This document shows, in pieces, positions 56,119-64,000 of a stretch of 64,000 bases of DNA. Under the pieces are notes generated by a model. It did no database searches, was not told where the DNA came from, and saw nothing but the letters and a program-made list of their open reading frames with translations. This DNA is from Berkiella_A sp963976875 (lineage in GTDB: Bacteria; Pseudomonadota; Gammaproteobacteria; Berkiellales; Berkiellaceae), in the NCBI GenBank assembly GCA_963976875.1, contig CAXBML010000013.1:12490-76489 (forward strand). The letters run 5' to 3'. How positions within the stretch are numbered: position 1 is the first letter of the stretch; each line of letters begins with the position of its first letter. The position numbers and the translations under genes were made by a program.

Positions 56119-56807
56119 AAAGCTTTAGCCCCCTAAATAAGTTAAAAAAACTTGAATCGCAATGTGTTTGAAATGTCATGGGCACTATAAAGGAAGTTGA
56201 AAAAAAACAAAACAGTGTAATTACTCTTATAGTCTTTAAGATAATAAGTCATGCCAGTTTTTACTGAAAAAAACGAAATTTTTAAAAGCCTTGATGAGCC
56301 TTGCCCCAAATGAAGCGCAATATATTGACTATATTGAACCTGTAGTTTCTCAATATTAATTTTATTTTAACTCACATATTAAAATAGACGATCTTTTTAT
56401 CAATCAATTTCTGTTCTAACTAATGAATAGATAACTTCATTTATATACAAACTCTTGTCAAGCATAATTTTTTTATATTTTGAAGTTGAAGTCTTTTAGG
56501 AAAAGATTAGTATGAGAACTTATTCTGTATACCTATCTCTCCATAAAACTGACACTGGGAGCCTTTATCTTTTTGTATCGAAATAGACCATAGGCTTATC
56601 CTATCAGAAAAGGACTGGATGGCACTACGAGATATTATCGGGCACTAAATATTCAAATTAATTATAAGTGTCATGTTGCGCTTGAATCTATTAAAGAAAC
56701 TCTAATAAAATATACAAGGCTCTACCCGGATTTTCCAATATTATAAATTTATATTTTTTTGAAGCTTGGAAGGTTAAAAGAACAAAAAAAAGACTAAGGT
56801 TATTATT
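56119..56807. other. Spacer with possible gene debris
   Basis: 689 bp, AT-rich. A short plus-strand frame near 56279 reads LMSLAPNEAQYIDYIEPVVS after a shifted frame MPVFTEKNEIFKSLDEP, and might be the remains of a small gene. Nothing else is recognisable apart from promoters that must serve the flanking divergent genes. Confidence 0.35.
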
Positions 56808-57209
56808 ATGAAAAGTGTCGAACCTATTAATGTATATTATGATGGCAGTTGCCCTATTTGCCAGAAAGAGATTTACCATTACAAAAAAATATCCACTGCG
56901 CAAAAAATCATTTGGCATGATATATCCAAAGATACAGAATGCCTGAAAAATATTGGTATCGGCCAAGCTGAAGCATTAAAGTACTTATACTCAAAGGATC
57001 AAAATGGCGCTGTGCTACGGGGCTTAGATAGCTTCATTTTAATTTGGCGTCAACTTGAAAGATGGCGTATTCTTTCCTACTTAGCATCCTGTCCAGGTAT
57101 CAAACAAGTACTTCAGGCAGCATATTACCTATTTGCAAATTGGCGATTTAAAAAAAGAGGGTATAATCGCCTTTCAGAGAACAAAGATACTGATGATTGC
57201 CCAAAATAA
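56808..57209 (+). CDS. DCC-family (DUF393) thiol-disulfide oxidoreductase-like protein
   Basis: The 133-residue protein has the defining motif YYDGSCPICQKEI (Cys15 and Cys18) near the N-terminus, followed by W(H)DIS and the family-typical ALKYLYSKDQNGAVLRGLDSF region. DCC proteins have a thioredoxin-like fold with a CxxC redox pair; physiological partners are mostly unknown. It is a single gene, divergent from the RasGEF gene. Confidence 0.88.
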   Translation: MKSVEPINVYYDGSCPICQKEIYHYKKISTAQKIIWHDISKDTECLKNIGIGQAEALKYLYSKDQNGAVLRGLDSFILIWRQLERWRILSYLASCPGIKQVLQAAYYLFANWRFKKRGYNRLSENKDTDDCPK

Positions 57210-57404
57210 ATTTTGAAACAATATTATAATCAATGTCGTAAAATTTATTGGCAAACAAAAAATGGATAATGATTTACATTATCCCCAAGCATGCAGTCAA
57301 TGTGACTCAGTTTTGTATACCCCCCCCTAAAATAGTCATCAGTGCCATTTGCACTTATAAAGAGTACCTTGACTTGGTGCTGTGACTAATCTAGCTTAGC
57401 AAGC

Positions 57405-57917
57405 TTATGGGAATTCAGAATCAATTTTTTGCTCTAAGTACATAGACATCCCAATCTTTCGCCCAACTTTAAGAGCCTCTTCTTTTGGAACATCTTTGCT
57501 TAAGAGATATTTTGCCCACAAAGCACCCACCCGATTACCAGAGGCACAGTGAATAAGTATTGGTCTTTGAGATCTCTGAAGGGTTTCTTTAAAATGGCTC
57601 ACTTGCTCTTCGGAAATGTATCCACCCTCAATCGGGATGTTAATATATGCCATTTTAAGTTTTTGCACAGCTTTTAGCTCCAACTTTGTGCCTTCTTTTG
57701 GCGTTCTCAAATCAATGATAGTTTTGAATTTATTATCAGATAGCCATTGTATACCCTGTTTATTAATAGAGCCTGAGGTAGCAATCTCTTCGTTTAACTT
57801 ATAATAATTAATAATATATCCGCTATCACTGACTTGCCTGGGAATCTTAGCTTGAGCTGTAAAGCTAGACAGTATTACAGACGACATAAAGTAAAATACT
57901 AAATACTTTTTAAACAT
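57405..57917 (-). CDS. Secreted dual-specificity/tyrosine phosphatase-like protein
   Basis: This 170-residue protein has a signal peptide (cleavage after TAQA, about residue 23) followed by a small phosphatase fold. The P-loop is HCASGNR (Cys124, Arg129), fitting CX5R, and there is an upstream TIIDLRTPKEG segment. The general-acid loop may be in IPIEGGYISEEQV. It resembles the DUF442/beta-lactamase-hydrolase-like and DSP-type periplasmic proteins. It could dephosphorylate proteins or small phosphorylated substrates in the periplasm or outside the cell. Confidence 0.82.
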   Translation of the reverse strand: MFKKYLVFYFMSSVILSSFTAQAKIPRQVSDSGYIINYYKLNEEIATSGSINKQGIQWLSDNKFKTIIDLRTPKEGTKLELKAVQKLKMAYINIPIEGGYISEEQVSHFKETLQRSQRPILIHCASGNRVGALWAKYLLSKDVPKEEALKVGRKIGMSMYLEQKIDSEFP

Positions 57918-58075
57918 TGCGTGACATTCCTTTCCTCAACTTAAAATCAATTTCTATACCTGCAAGCTCATTGTCAATTACACAAATTTGAAATCTTTTT
58001 AGATATATTAACAATTATATTTTTATTCTTGCTATTTAAAAGTAACCTGATACCCCCATGCCCCATCTGTTTTCT

Positions 58076-58636
58076 TTATAATTTATGCTTGTTATCTTCT
58101 TTTTTCATAAAGAGAGTAACCTCAGCTACGGTAAACCCAAACTTTTTAAGATAGGCACGGTTAATAACTGCACCATCGTTCATAGCCCAAATCCAGTCAT
58201 CAAACATTAATTGATAGGAGCCGCCCTCTTCGGTCGGTACTTTCATTTCATACTGCCAATTCAAAGCATTACCATAAGCCACTCCCTGCGCTGTACCAAT
58301 GATATCTGCTGCTTTACCAGCATAGTGATTTTCATCAAACTTATTAATATGCCAAGTCCGATGTTTAGGCTGTCTTGAATTTTCATTATAATAGTGAAAG
58401 TCTTCTTCTAATGTTCCTTGATTGCCATCCCAGCTTCCGTATATATCTGCATCAAAACGATTAACAACTTTACCACTTCTGTCTTGAACTAGGCCCCATA
58501 CTTTAACTGGGCCTGTAAAATATTCTTTTAAGTCAAATTGTGGTTCTAAATTGATATAATCTTCGCCTTTAATATTTTTTGAACAACCACTTAAGCAAAA
58601 AAGTGTTGATATAATTACTAAATGATTTAGCCTCAT
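58076..58636 (-). CDS. DUF3833-family lipoprotein
   Basis: The 186-residue protein has a lipobox LSGC at residues 16-19. The mature part shows the DUF3833 layout: FDLKEYFTGPVKVWGLVQDRSGKVVNRF, the conserved GTLEEDFHYY...RTWHI, and IGTAQGVAYGNALNWQYEM. Family members are outer- or inner-membrane lipoproteins of unknown function, often beside lipid-related genes. Asn follows two residues after the Cys (CSKN), so outer-membrane sorting is expected. Confidence 0.88.
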   Translation of the reverse strand: MRLNHLVIISTLFCLSGCSKNIKGEDYINLEPQFDLKEYFTGPVKVWGLVQDRSGKVVNRFDADIYGSWDGNQGTLEEDFHYYNENSRQPKHRTWHINKFDENHYAGKAADIIGTAQGVAYGNALNWQYEMKVPTEEGGSYQLMFDDWIWAMNDGAVINRAYLKKFGFTVAEVTLFMKKEDNKHKL

Positions 58637-59114
58637 TTACTGAAGTTCCTTATTTAATTCATGAAAAATTTAAAATACACTTTTGTTAAAAGCAAACGTT
58701 AAGCATTCCTCATTATTTGTAATCATAAAACCAAACTATCGATTGGGGGTAAGGTATGTGATTAAAAAAACTATAGTTTAGTCATCTGGTTAATATAATA
58801 AAATACAAGCCTATAATCCCAGATTGTTTGTGATTATTTTCTTCAAGCCATTAAAGTATATGTTTTTGTCTAATCGCTGATAATCAGGATACAATATCAA
58901 TTCAGTAGCTATAGAATAAATATTATAATAGAATAATTGTAGAATAATATATAAATTAAAAACTAATTTTCGACCAAAAATTGGAAATATATTTTTATCA
59001 TTAGCTATTTTTAATTTCCAAATTATAATTTACTTGAAAAAGATGCAAATTATCCAAACATGATTTATAACTATTATAGTCAGTAAATTCAATAGAAAAT
59101 ACTAAGGAACCCAC
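58637..59114. other. AT-rich spacer, no gene seen
   Basis: 478 bp of very AT-rich sequence between the divergent lipoprotein and BLUF genes. It contains no open frame of note and no clear hairpin. AAGGAACCCAC precedes the BLUF start. Confidence 0.6.
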
Positions 59115-59519
59115 ATGCATCAATCACGTTTTTTATATTATAGTCAAGCAGTAGAAAATATATCGAAATTGGATATTGATAATATTTTATCCATGTCATT
59201 GCAGCATAATAAGCAAGCCCACATTTCAGGCTTACTATTTTTTTATAAAAACTAGTTTTTACAAGTACTTGAAGGTCCCAAAGATAAAGTCGATCAATGT
59301 GTAGAAAAGATCAAATCAGATTCCCGACACCATGATTTCGTTGAAATATCGAATGAATCAATCGAGCAACCCATTTTCAAAGACTGGGGAATGGTGTCTG
59401 TAGATGGCAACTTAGTCAGCCAAGACAAAGCTAAAGAAGCCAACCTACAAGCGTTCGATCCCAGAAAATTATCGAGTAAAGAATGCTTGGACTTACTACA
59501 ACAGCTCAGTAAGAAATAA
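59115..59519 (+). pseudogene. BLUF-domain blue-light photoreceptor, interrupted by one amber codon
   Basis: Reading through a single TAG at codon 47 (59253-59255) gives a 134-residue BLUF protein. It has the flavin-pocket Tyr in RFLYYSQAV, the Asn in LQHNKQAHISGLLFFYKN, the stop, then FLQVLEGPKDKVDQCVEKI, which carries the key Gln just after the stop, and DWGM later. Everything else is intact and in frame, and an AAGGAA site precedes the ATG. A truncated 46-residue product could not bind flavin properly. The mutation looks recent. BLUF proteins of this short type relay blue light to partner proteins, often in c-di-GMP control. Confidence 0.82.
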
Positions 59520-59532
59520 AATAGGCTATTTT

Positions 59533-60024
59533 ATGCGTAAATTAAAATTGATTACTTTTTCTACTTTGTTTTTTGTTGGTTTTATTATGTCTACATCTTT
59601 AATTGGGAAAACCGCAGTCATTAATAGCTTTTATGATCTGTCCTTTAATTCACTAGATGGTAAACCGCTACCCATTGAAGCTTATCAAGGCAAAGTTGTA
59701 CTAGTTGTCAATACAGCGTCAAAATGTGGTTACACTCCACAATATGCTGACTTACAACAATTGCATGAAAAATACCACGAAAATGGCTTAGTAATTCTGG
59801 CTCTGCCGTCTGGTGATTTTGGACAACAAGAATTTATGGATCCGCTTCAAGTTCGTCAATTTACCAATCGTGAGTTTCATGTGACTTTCCAGCTACTCGA
59901 TATCTCGCATGTAAAGGGAAAAAATAAACATCCGTTCTATCAATGGGTTGAGGCAGAGCTCGGTGAAAAAGAATTACCTAAATGGAACTTTCATAAGTAC
60001 CTAATCAATCGTGAAGGCAAATGA
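59533..60024 (+). CDS. Glutathione peroxidase, probably shortened by a nonsense codon
   Basis: The 163-residue protein has an N-terminal hydrophobic signal segment (residues 1-22), suggesting periplasmic location. The peroxidatic Cys65 is in NTASKCGYTPQY, with Gln in FGQQEF and Trp-Asn in KWNFHKYL, so the catalytic tetrad is present with Cys in place of selenocysteine. The frame stops at TGA after NREGK, but continues open to 60108 as IQSFTSAETPMSNKIIKSIE and SALVQNQ, which is the normal family C-terminus. A full-length form would be 191 residues. It lies 13 bp after the broken BLUF gene. Confidence 0.85.
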   Translation: MRKLKLITFSTLFFVGFIMSTSLIGKTAVINSFYDLSFNSLDGKPLPIEAYQGKVVLVVNTASKCGYTPQYADLQQLHEKYHENGLVILALPSGDFGQQEFMDPLQVRQFTNREFHVTFQLLDISHVKGKNKHPFYQWVEAELGEKELPKWNFHKYLINREGK

Positions 60025-60423
60025 ATTCAATCGTTTACCTCTGCTGAAACCCCTATGTCAAATAAAATTATCAAGTCAATCGAAAGTGCATTAGTTCAGA
60101 ACCAATGAGTTATAGTTACCCTTATAGATAGAGGAAGGACACCCAATATAAACAATCAAGTGAAAAAAGACGAAGAGAAAAAACATACATTATAAAACCA
60201 CCTATAGCAGAAAACCTCATAACTCTAGACTTTGAGAGATATGTAACCTTATTTTTTGAATCCGAATTTTCTGGCTCCGATATAAAATTTTAGCTGCATG
60301 AACATTTAGAAAATTAGCTTAAAGTGAAGTAGTTTCGATTAGTTGTTACATCATTCGCTTTCGGCTCTTCATTTAGCCATAGTAAGATTAATGAAACTAC
60401 TTCATATTAATTATGTTTTACCT
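60025..60423. other. Spacer with remnant coding and inverted repeat
   Basis: The first 84 bases are the orphaned end of the glutathione peroxidase frame. The rest has no gene. A 12-bp perfect inverted repeat lies at 60325-60404. A tract near 60133 (GGACACCCAATATAAACAAT) resembles the repeated GGACACTCATTATAAATCAAT units found beyond the other end of the next gene. Confidence 0.5.
60325..60404. repeat. 12-bp inverted repeat with 56-bp spacing
   Basis: TGAAGTAGTTTC (60325-60336) and GAAACTACTTCA (60393-60404) are exact inverted copies. The right arm lies 20 bp beyond the stop of the ankyrin-RasGEF 2 gene. It may be the ends of a tiny non-autonomous element or a weak terminator. Confidence 0.55.
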
Positions 60424-63400
60424 TCACACTGTACTTTTGTATTTAGGTACCTTGATAACCTCAGAACTTTTAGCATCAAAAGATGTTGGCGCTAAACATA
60501 AATCATTGGAATTTTTAGGTTGCTTTGATGATAGCCCGAATAAAGGTAACTCAAATCTTCTAGGTGTACGACGTTCAATACGAGTCGCAAAATTACATTG
60601 TGCCGCTTCATCAGTCTGAATATTTGTAAGTTCTAAAGAAATGTCTTTGGAGTTAGTCCTGCCAAACGCTTTAGCACTATTAGTGGCAACCTCAACATTT
60701 GATGTTTGTCGAAGCGGACAAGTTTTTGTAATTTCTTTTTGAAGATTGTCAGCCAGGCCAACTATCTGGTGATGTTTTTTTTTCAAGTCTATTTTTTGCT
60801 TAAGCTCCTTGGATAACAAACTAACGTCATCATCTAACTTGTGCATCTTTTCTTTATTCCATTCAAGTAAACTTGAAAGTTGTTGTAAAAAAAGATTAGA
60901 TTCTTTTTCAACGCTTGGTTTACTTTGCCAGACGTTTAAAATGGCCAATATACTGTCTGGAGATATTTCATCTCCAAAAATAGTTTGTGTATGATTTTCA
61001 AGTTGAATTGATAAGTCATATAGTCTTTCTTCTATATAACTTTGAAGTTCTTGTTCCGAAATTACCCTTGCTATCATAAAATTTCTTTTTTCCTCATACT
61101 CAACAAGAAACTTCAATCTAATATTATCTAACCTTTCTGTGAAATCTGTTTTCTGCACATATAAAAAGTCATTTATCAATGCATTTTCAGCTTTTTCAAA
61201 AAAATTAAAAGCTAACTTTCCTATTGCAATCATTCTATCCTCTTGATTTTCAATTTCATTTAAAGAGGTTAGATCTTTGGTGAATAAGAAGAGTACAGGA
61301 TAATTGTTTTTGTTAAAATCATACTTTCTTAAATAATTAAAATTTGCATTGACTTGCGCAATTTGTTCAAAGGATTTTGTTAAATCTTTAGTTATTTGGG
61401 ATAAACCATTTTTGGTCTCAGATAATCGAGCAATCTGATTTTTAAGTTGGCCAAATATTAGCGCACAAATACAATTAATTTCAACATGCTGCGTCGCTTG
61501 TCCTTCTAATAACGTTGCAATCAAATACGTATAAAAATCCCAAACTCGCGCACGGCCTGGTAAGTCATATGATAAAATGTCATATGCTATCATAATCGAG
61601 AGTTTTTCAGATGTTTTTATTATCTCGCTGATTGGCTCTAAATTAGAAACACCTGTTTTTGGGTTAAAGCCTGGCATTATGACAGGAGGTTTATTTGCAG
61701 AATAATTCAACAAATTGGTAGGGTTTATCTGTACAAACAGCTTCGTCATGTGAAAAACTAAGTCTTGTGATACAGAATGTAAAAGCATTTGATATTCTTC
61801 ATCGTCGGGTTTTAACGAACCTGCGGCAACTTTGTTGAGTTCTTTTTCAAAATAGATTGAATATGAATTATTAGGCCCCAAAGGAGAACTATGCCTTCTA
61901 GGACTATAGGCTAATTCATTTTGCAAGCTTATTTCTTGATTAATACTGTTATACAAAGGCTGTAAATCTGAAAAGTATAACATCTGTAAATTTCGTTTAA
62001 TCTTGATAAGCGCTGGAATATTTGCTGGAATTTTTTTGAGAAATATTTTTAACTCTTGCCCAAATTTCCTTTGATCCTGATTGGCAATTTTCATCGATAG
62101 AATCAATTCTTTTACAAAGTAGATACAATGCAGCTGTATTTCAAAATCTCTTTTAGAAAAATATTGATTGATATATGCTAATATTTCGTGGATGCCGACT
62201 TTATCATATAATTTCTGCAAACTATAAGTGACATACTTAATATCATCTAATGATGTGGCATATCTTTTTTTTAATTTTTTTGTGGAGGATTTCAAATCAA
62301 TATTTTTTGCAAAAATATATTTTTGTATTAATCTTTTATAAGTTTCTTTGCCACTATAATATTTATGTCTTTGTACTACACTCTTAAACCCGATGTATAA
62401 TAGTTCATTGTCAATATCAACTGACTTGCTTTTAATTCCAACCAAGTACTGCTGACGGATATTTACATTGGATGAGAAAGGTAAGTTTGCAAGATTCTCT
62501 GAGTTTTTATCAGAAAGCTTGTAGTTAGGGGACGTATATTTTCTCGATGATAAATTAGAAGAAAGAAATGATCCTGACCTTAATCTTGATAATAATGTTT
62601 TGATGCCTGAGACCGGTTTGTTAATCGATTCTTCGGTATCATTAAAATTAAACTTATAATAGCAAAGCATGAAAGTTCTTAAGTTCTTGTAATGTTCCAG
62701 TTTGGGTTTTAGGTAACTTATGGGAAGATATCCATCCCTATCTGGTTGAAGAAATAATAACTCGTCAAGCTTTTTCTCAGCAATCAAAGCGATTAAACTT
62801 CGGTGGTTACCACTTGCGGCAAGATGAGCTATATTCTTATGGGAGTGAGTGATCAGCTTTGGATCTGCGCCAAACGAAAGCAATGTTTCAACTATTTTCT
62901 GATCACCATTTAAAAATGCTTCATGTAACGGTGTATGTCCATTGCTATCTCGTAAATCTATTGAGCCACCGAGATTAAGAACATTTATGATTTTACTGAT
63001 ATCTTTTGCAATGACAGCTTCATGTAATTGCGATTTTCCTGTTTCACTATTCAGTTGATTAATGTATTTAACTTTTTGTTTATCATTACATCGGTTGATA
63101 CTATCCATTTCACGCGTTTGAGTACTAGCGCAAGCTTGCTGACTATCCTTTCTGCTTAATCCATTGGAAAAATAAAGTGTCGTTGCTGGGTCATCCATTT
63201 TCGCTTCAAAACTATCAGAAATGCTTTTAGGACGGGTAGCCTCTCTATAATTTAAATTTGGATACTGACTTTCAAAACTTAAACTTTTATTAGATTTCAT
63301 TCGAGCCTGTGAAGTTATTTGAGTTTTGGAGGCTTGATTAATGAAGTCTTCTGAATAAATATTTTCTTCTTTATTTTTTGGGTTTAGACTCTTTTCATTT

Positions 63401-63444
63401 TCCTTTAGTTCGTCGTTTGTACCCGATAACATTTTATACTCCAT
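60424..63444 (-). CDS. Ankyrin-RasGEF protein 2, effector candidate
   Basis: The 1006-residue protein has a polar N-terminus to residue 130. About three ankyrin repeats follow at 135-235 (SNGHTPLHEAFLNGDQKIVE, then LLSFGADPKLI). After a polar linker and a helical region (340-500) comes a RasGEF-like domain at about 550-760. It begins SQDLVFHMTKLFVQINPTNL and contains LPGRARVWDFYTYLI and QVNANFNYLRKYDF, ending YPVLFLFTKDLTSLNE, which corresponds to the P-x-L-x-x-x-x-x-D-L-T strand of RasGEFs. The helical tail is coiled and charged. The domain layout parallels the protein at 53125, with little direct identity, so they are diverged paralogues or independent acquisitions. Without search tools the RasGEF call is weaker here than for protein 1. 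Confidence 0.65.
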   Translation of the reverse strand: MEYKMLSGTNDELKENEKSLNPKNKEENIYSEDFINQASKTQITSQARMKSNKSLSFESQYPNLNYREATRPKSISDSFEAKMDDPATTLYFSNGLSRKDSQQACASTQTREMDSINRCNDKQKVKYINQLNSETGKSQLHEAVIAKDISKIINVLNLGGSIDLRDSNGHTPLHEAFLNGDQKIVETLLSFGADPKLITHSHKNIAHLAASGNHRSLIALIAEKKLDELLFLQPDRDGYLPISYLKPKLEHYKNLRTFMLCYYKFNFNDTEESINKPVSGIKTLLSRLRSGSFLSSNLSSRKYTSPNYKLSDKNSENLANLPFSSNVNIRQQYLVGIKSKSVDIDNELLYIGFKSVVQRHKYYSGKETYKRLIQKYIFAKNIDLKSSTKKLKKRYATSLDDIKYVTYSLQKLYDKVGIHEILAYINQYFSKRDFEIQLHCIYFVKELILSMKIANQDQRKFGQELKIFLKKIPANIPALIKIKRNLQMLYFSDLQPLYNSINQEISLQNELAYSPRRHSSPLGPNNSYSIYFEKELNKVAAGSLKPDDEEYQMLLHSVSQDLVFHMTKLFVQINPTNLLNYSANKPPVIMPGFNPKTGVSNLEPISEIIKTSEKLSIMIAYDILSYDLPGRARVWDFYTYLIATLLEGQATQHVEINCICALIFGQLKNQIARLSETKNGLSQITKDLTKSFEQIAQVNANFNYLRKYDFNKNNYPVLFLFTKDLTSLNEIENQEDRMIAIGKLAFNFFEKAENALINDFLYVQKTDFTERLDNIRLKFLVEYEEKRNFMIARVISEQELQSYIEERLYDLSIQLENHTQTIFGDEISPDSILAILNVWQSKPSVEKESNLFLQQLSSLLEWNKEKMHKLDDDVSLLSKELKQKIDLKKKHHQIVGLADNLQKEITKTCPLRQTSNVEVATNSAKAFGRTNSKDISLELTNIQTDEAAQCNFATRIERRTPRRFELPLFGLSSKQPKNSNDLCLAPTSFDAKSSEVIKVPKYKSTV

Positions 63445-63550
63445 TTTTTAAATATAAATCTGTAGCTAGTATGACCGACAGCATTTACGAACTCAACGAA
63501 TTATATATATCAATATTCCATAGTTAATAACATAAGCTAGAATTTGCTTA

Positions 63551-63638
63551 ATGAAAAAAATAAAAAAAGACAAAGAAGCGAAGAAAAGAAAAAAGAAAAA
63601 GAAAAGAAAAAGGATAAAGAAAGAAAGAAAGAAAAAGG
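63551..63638 (+). repeat. Purine-only tract upstream of ankyrin-RasGEF 2
   Basis: Nearly 90 bases are almost exclusively A and G, in runs of GAAA/GAAAAA units. It lies about 110 bp upstream of the RasGEF 2 start (which is on the minus strand). Simple-sequence expansion is the likely origin. Confidence 0.75.
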
Positions 63639-63787
63639 ACACTCATTATAAATCAATGAATAAAAGAGAACTTCATCCATCTAAATTTTGATAAAGAAAA
63701 AGAAGAAAAAGGACACTCATTATAGAAGAAAAAGGACACTCATTATAAATCAATATATAAAAGAGAACTTCATCCATCTAAATTTTG
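63631..63787 (+). repeat. Imperfect tandem repeat of a roughly 60-bp unit with a partial copy between
   Basis: A unit running from GAAAAAGGACACTCATTATA to CATCCATCTAAATTTTG occurs at 63631-63690 and again at 63728-63787, differing at a few bases. A third, short copy of only its first 20 bases lies between, at about 63705-63724. No gene uses these bases. The remaining bases to 64000 hold no recognisable gene. Confidence 0.85.
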
Positions 63788-64000
63788 AAAGTTCTATAAT
63801 GTTAGTTTTATTCTTATCGGTTTATTGGGTTCAGATATAAAGGTTAGTGCATAGAAATATTTAAATGATCTAAAGTTTAAAGCTTATGACATGGCTATTT
63901 GGAATAGTCGCTTAGGCTACAAGATAGCTTTGTTTCGCAGCCTTAGGTAGTGTAAAGAATTCTGTGTCTGGCGATCTTTCAAAATGATCGCATACTTAAG

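Noticed and set aside
59253..59255. Programmed readthrough of the BLUF TAG
   Set aside because: No readthrough context is visible and the neighbouring gene also has a nonsense codon; plain mutation is simpler.
60022..60024. Selenocysteine at the glutathione peroxidase TGA
   Set aside because: The catalytic position already has Cys65 (TGT), and this TGA is near the C-terminus, not at the active site.
63551..63687. A 45-codon lysine-rich plus-strand frame starting MKKIKKDKEAKK
   Set aside because: It is produced by the purine-only tract and runs into the tandem repeat; no ribosome site and no sensible composition.

Overview
The window looks like the chromosome of an AT-rich, host-associated gammaproteobacterium of Legionellales type. 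The evidence is a gammaproteobacterial housekeeping core (TamA/TamB, RpoS, AcnA, FumC, and the thrS-infC-rpmI-rplT-pheST-ihfA cluster followed by tRNA-Pro). This core is interleaved with several very large genes that carry eukaryote-like domains: a protein kinase, ankyrin repeats, two RasGEF domains, and a SidE-type phosphodiesterase pattern. Such genes are typical of intracellular bacteria with an effector-translocating secretion system. No secretion apparatus is encoded here, so effector status is inferred from domain content.

Layout. 1-3508: the end of tamA and a short tamB. 3513-9223: a three-gene minus-strand operon encoding a kinase/ankyrin/zeta-like protein, a small protein and a SidE-PDE-like protein. 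9502-15553: rpoS, a MarR regulator, aconitase and fumarase. 15580-17738: a response regulator/diguanylate cyclase and a probable Tus replication-terminator protein. fumC and tus are also neighbours in E. coli, and a Ter-like site lies in the promoter region of the tus-like gene. 17796-21689: a three-gene operon of a glutamine-synthetase-like enzyme, an aldehyde dehydrogenase and an iron alcohol dehydrogenase, suggesting gamma-glutamylation and oxidation of an amino-alcohol.

23128-27975 is a small island inserted in the 3' half of a tRNA-Pro(GGG) gene. It is bounded by a 47-bp direct repeat and carries a decayed tyrosine integrase, an AbiE type IV toxin-antitoxin pair and four unrecognised small genes. 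27930-34992 is the tRNA and the translation operon, with an AUU-started infC and an attenuator-like hairpin before pheS. 35256-45450 holds an HDOD protein, two paralogous tyrosine-rich secreted proteins, a permuted NlpC/P60-type protein, a desaturase, a putative effector and two Na+/H+ antiporters.

46473-47621 encodes a small peptide with a double-glycine leader and a repetitive membrane-anchored protein. 47758-51682 is a CHASE histidine kinase / receiver / receiver-GGDEF-EAL operon with an 8-bp tandem repeat between its last two genes. 52260-63444 is accessory: a HAD-like protein, two ankyrin-RasGEF proteins of about 1000 residues, a DCC-family protein, a secreted tyrosine-phosphatase-like protein, a lipoprotein, a BLUF photoreceptor gene broken by one amber codon, and a glutathione peroxidase shortened by one opal codon. 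Long AT-rich spacers with gene debris, palindromes and tandem repeats, plus two fresh nonsense mutations side by side, suggest ongoing genome erosion.
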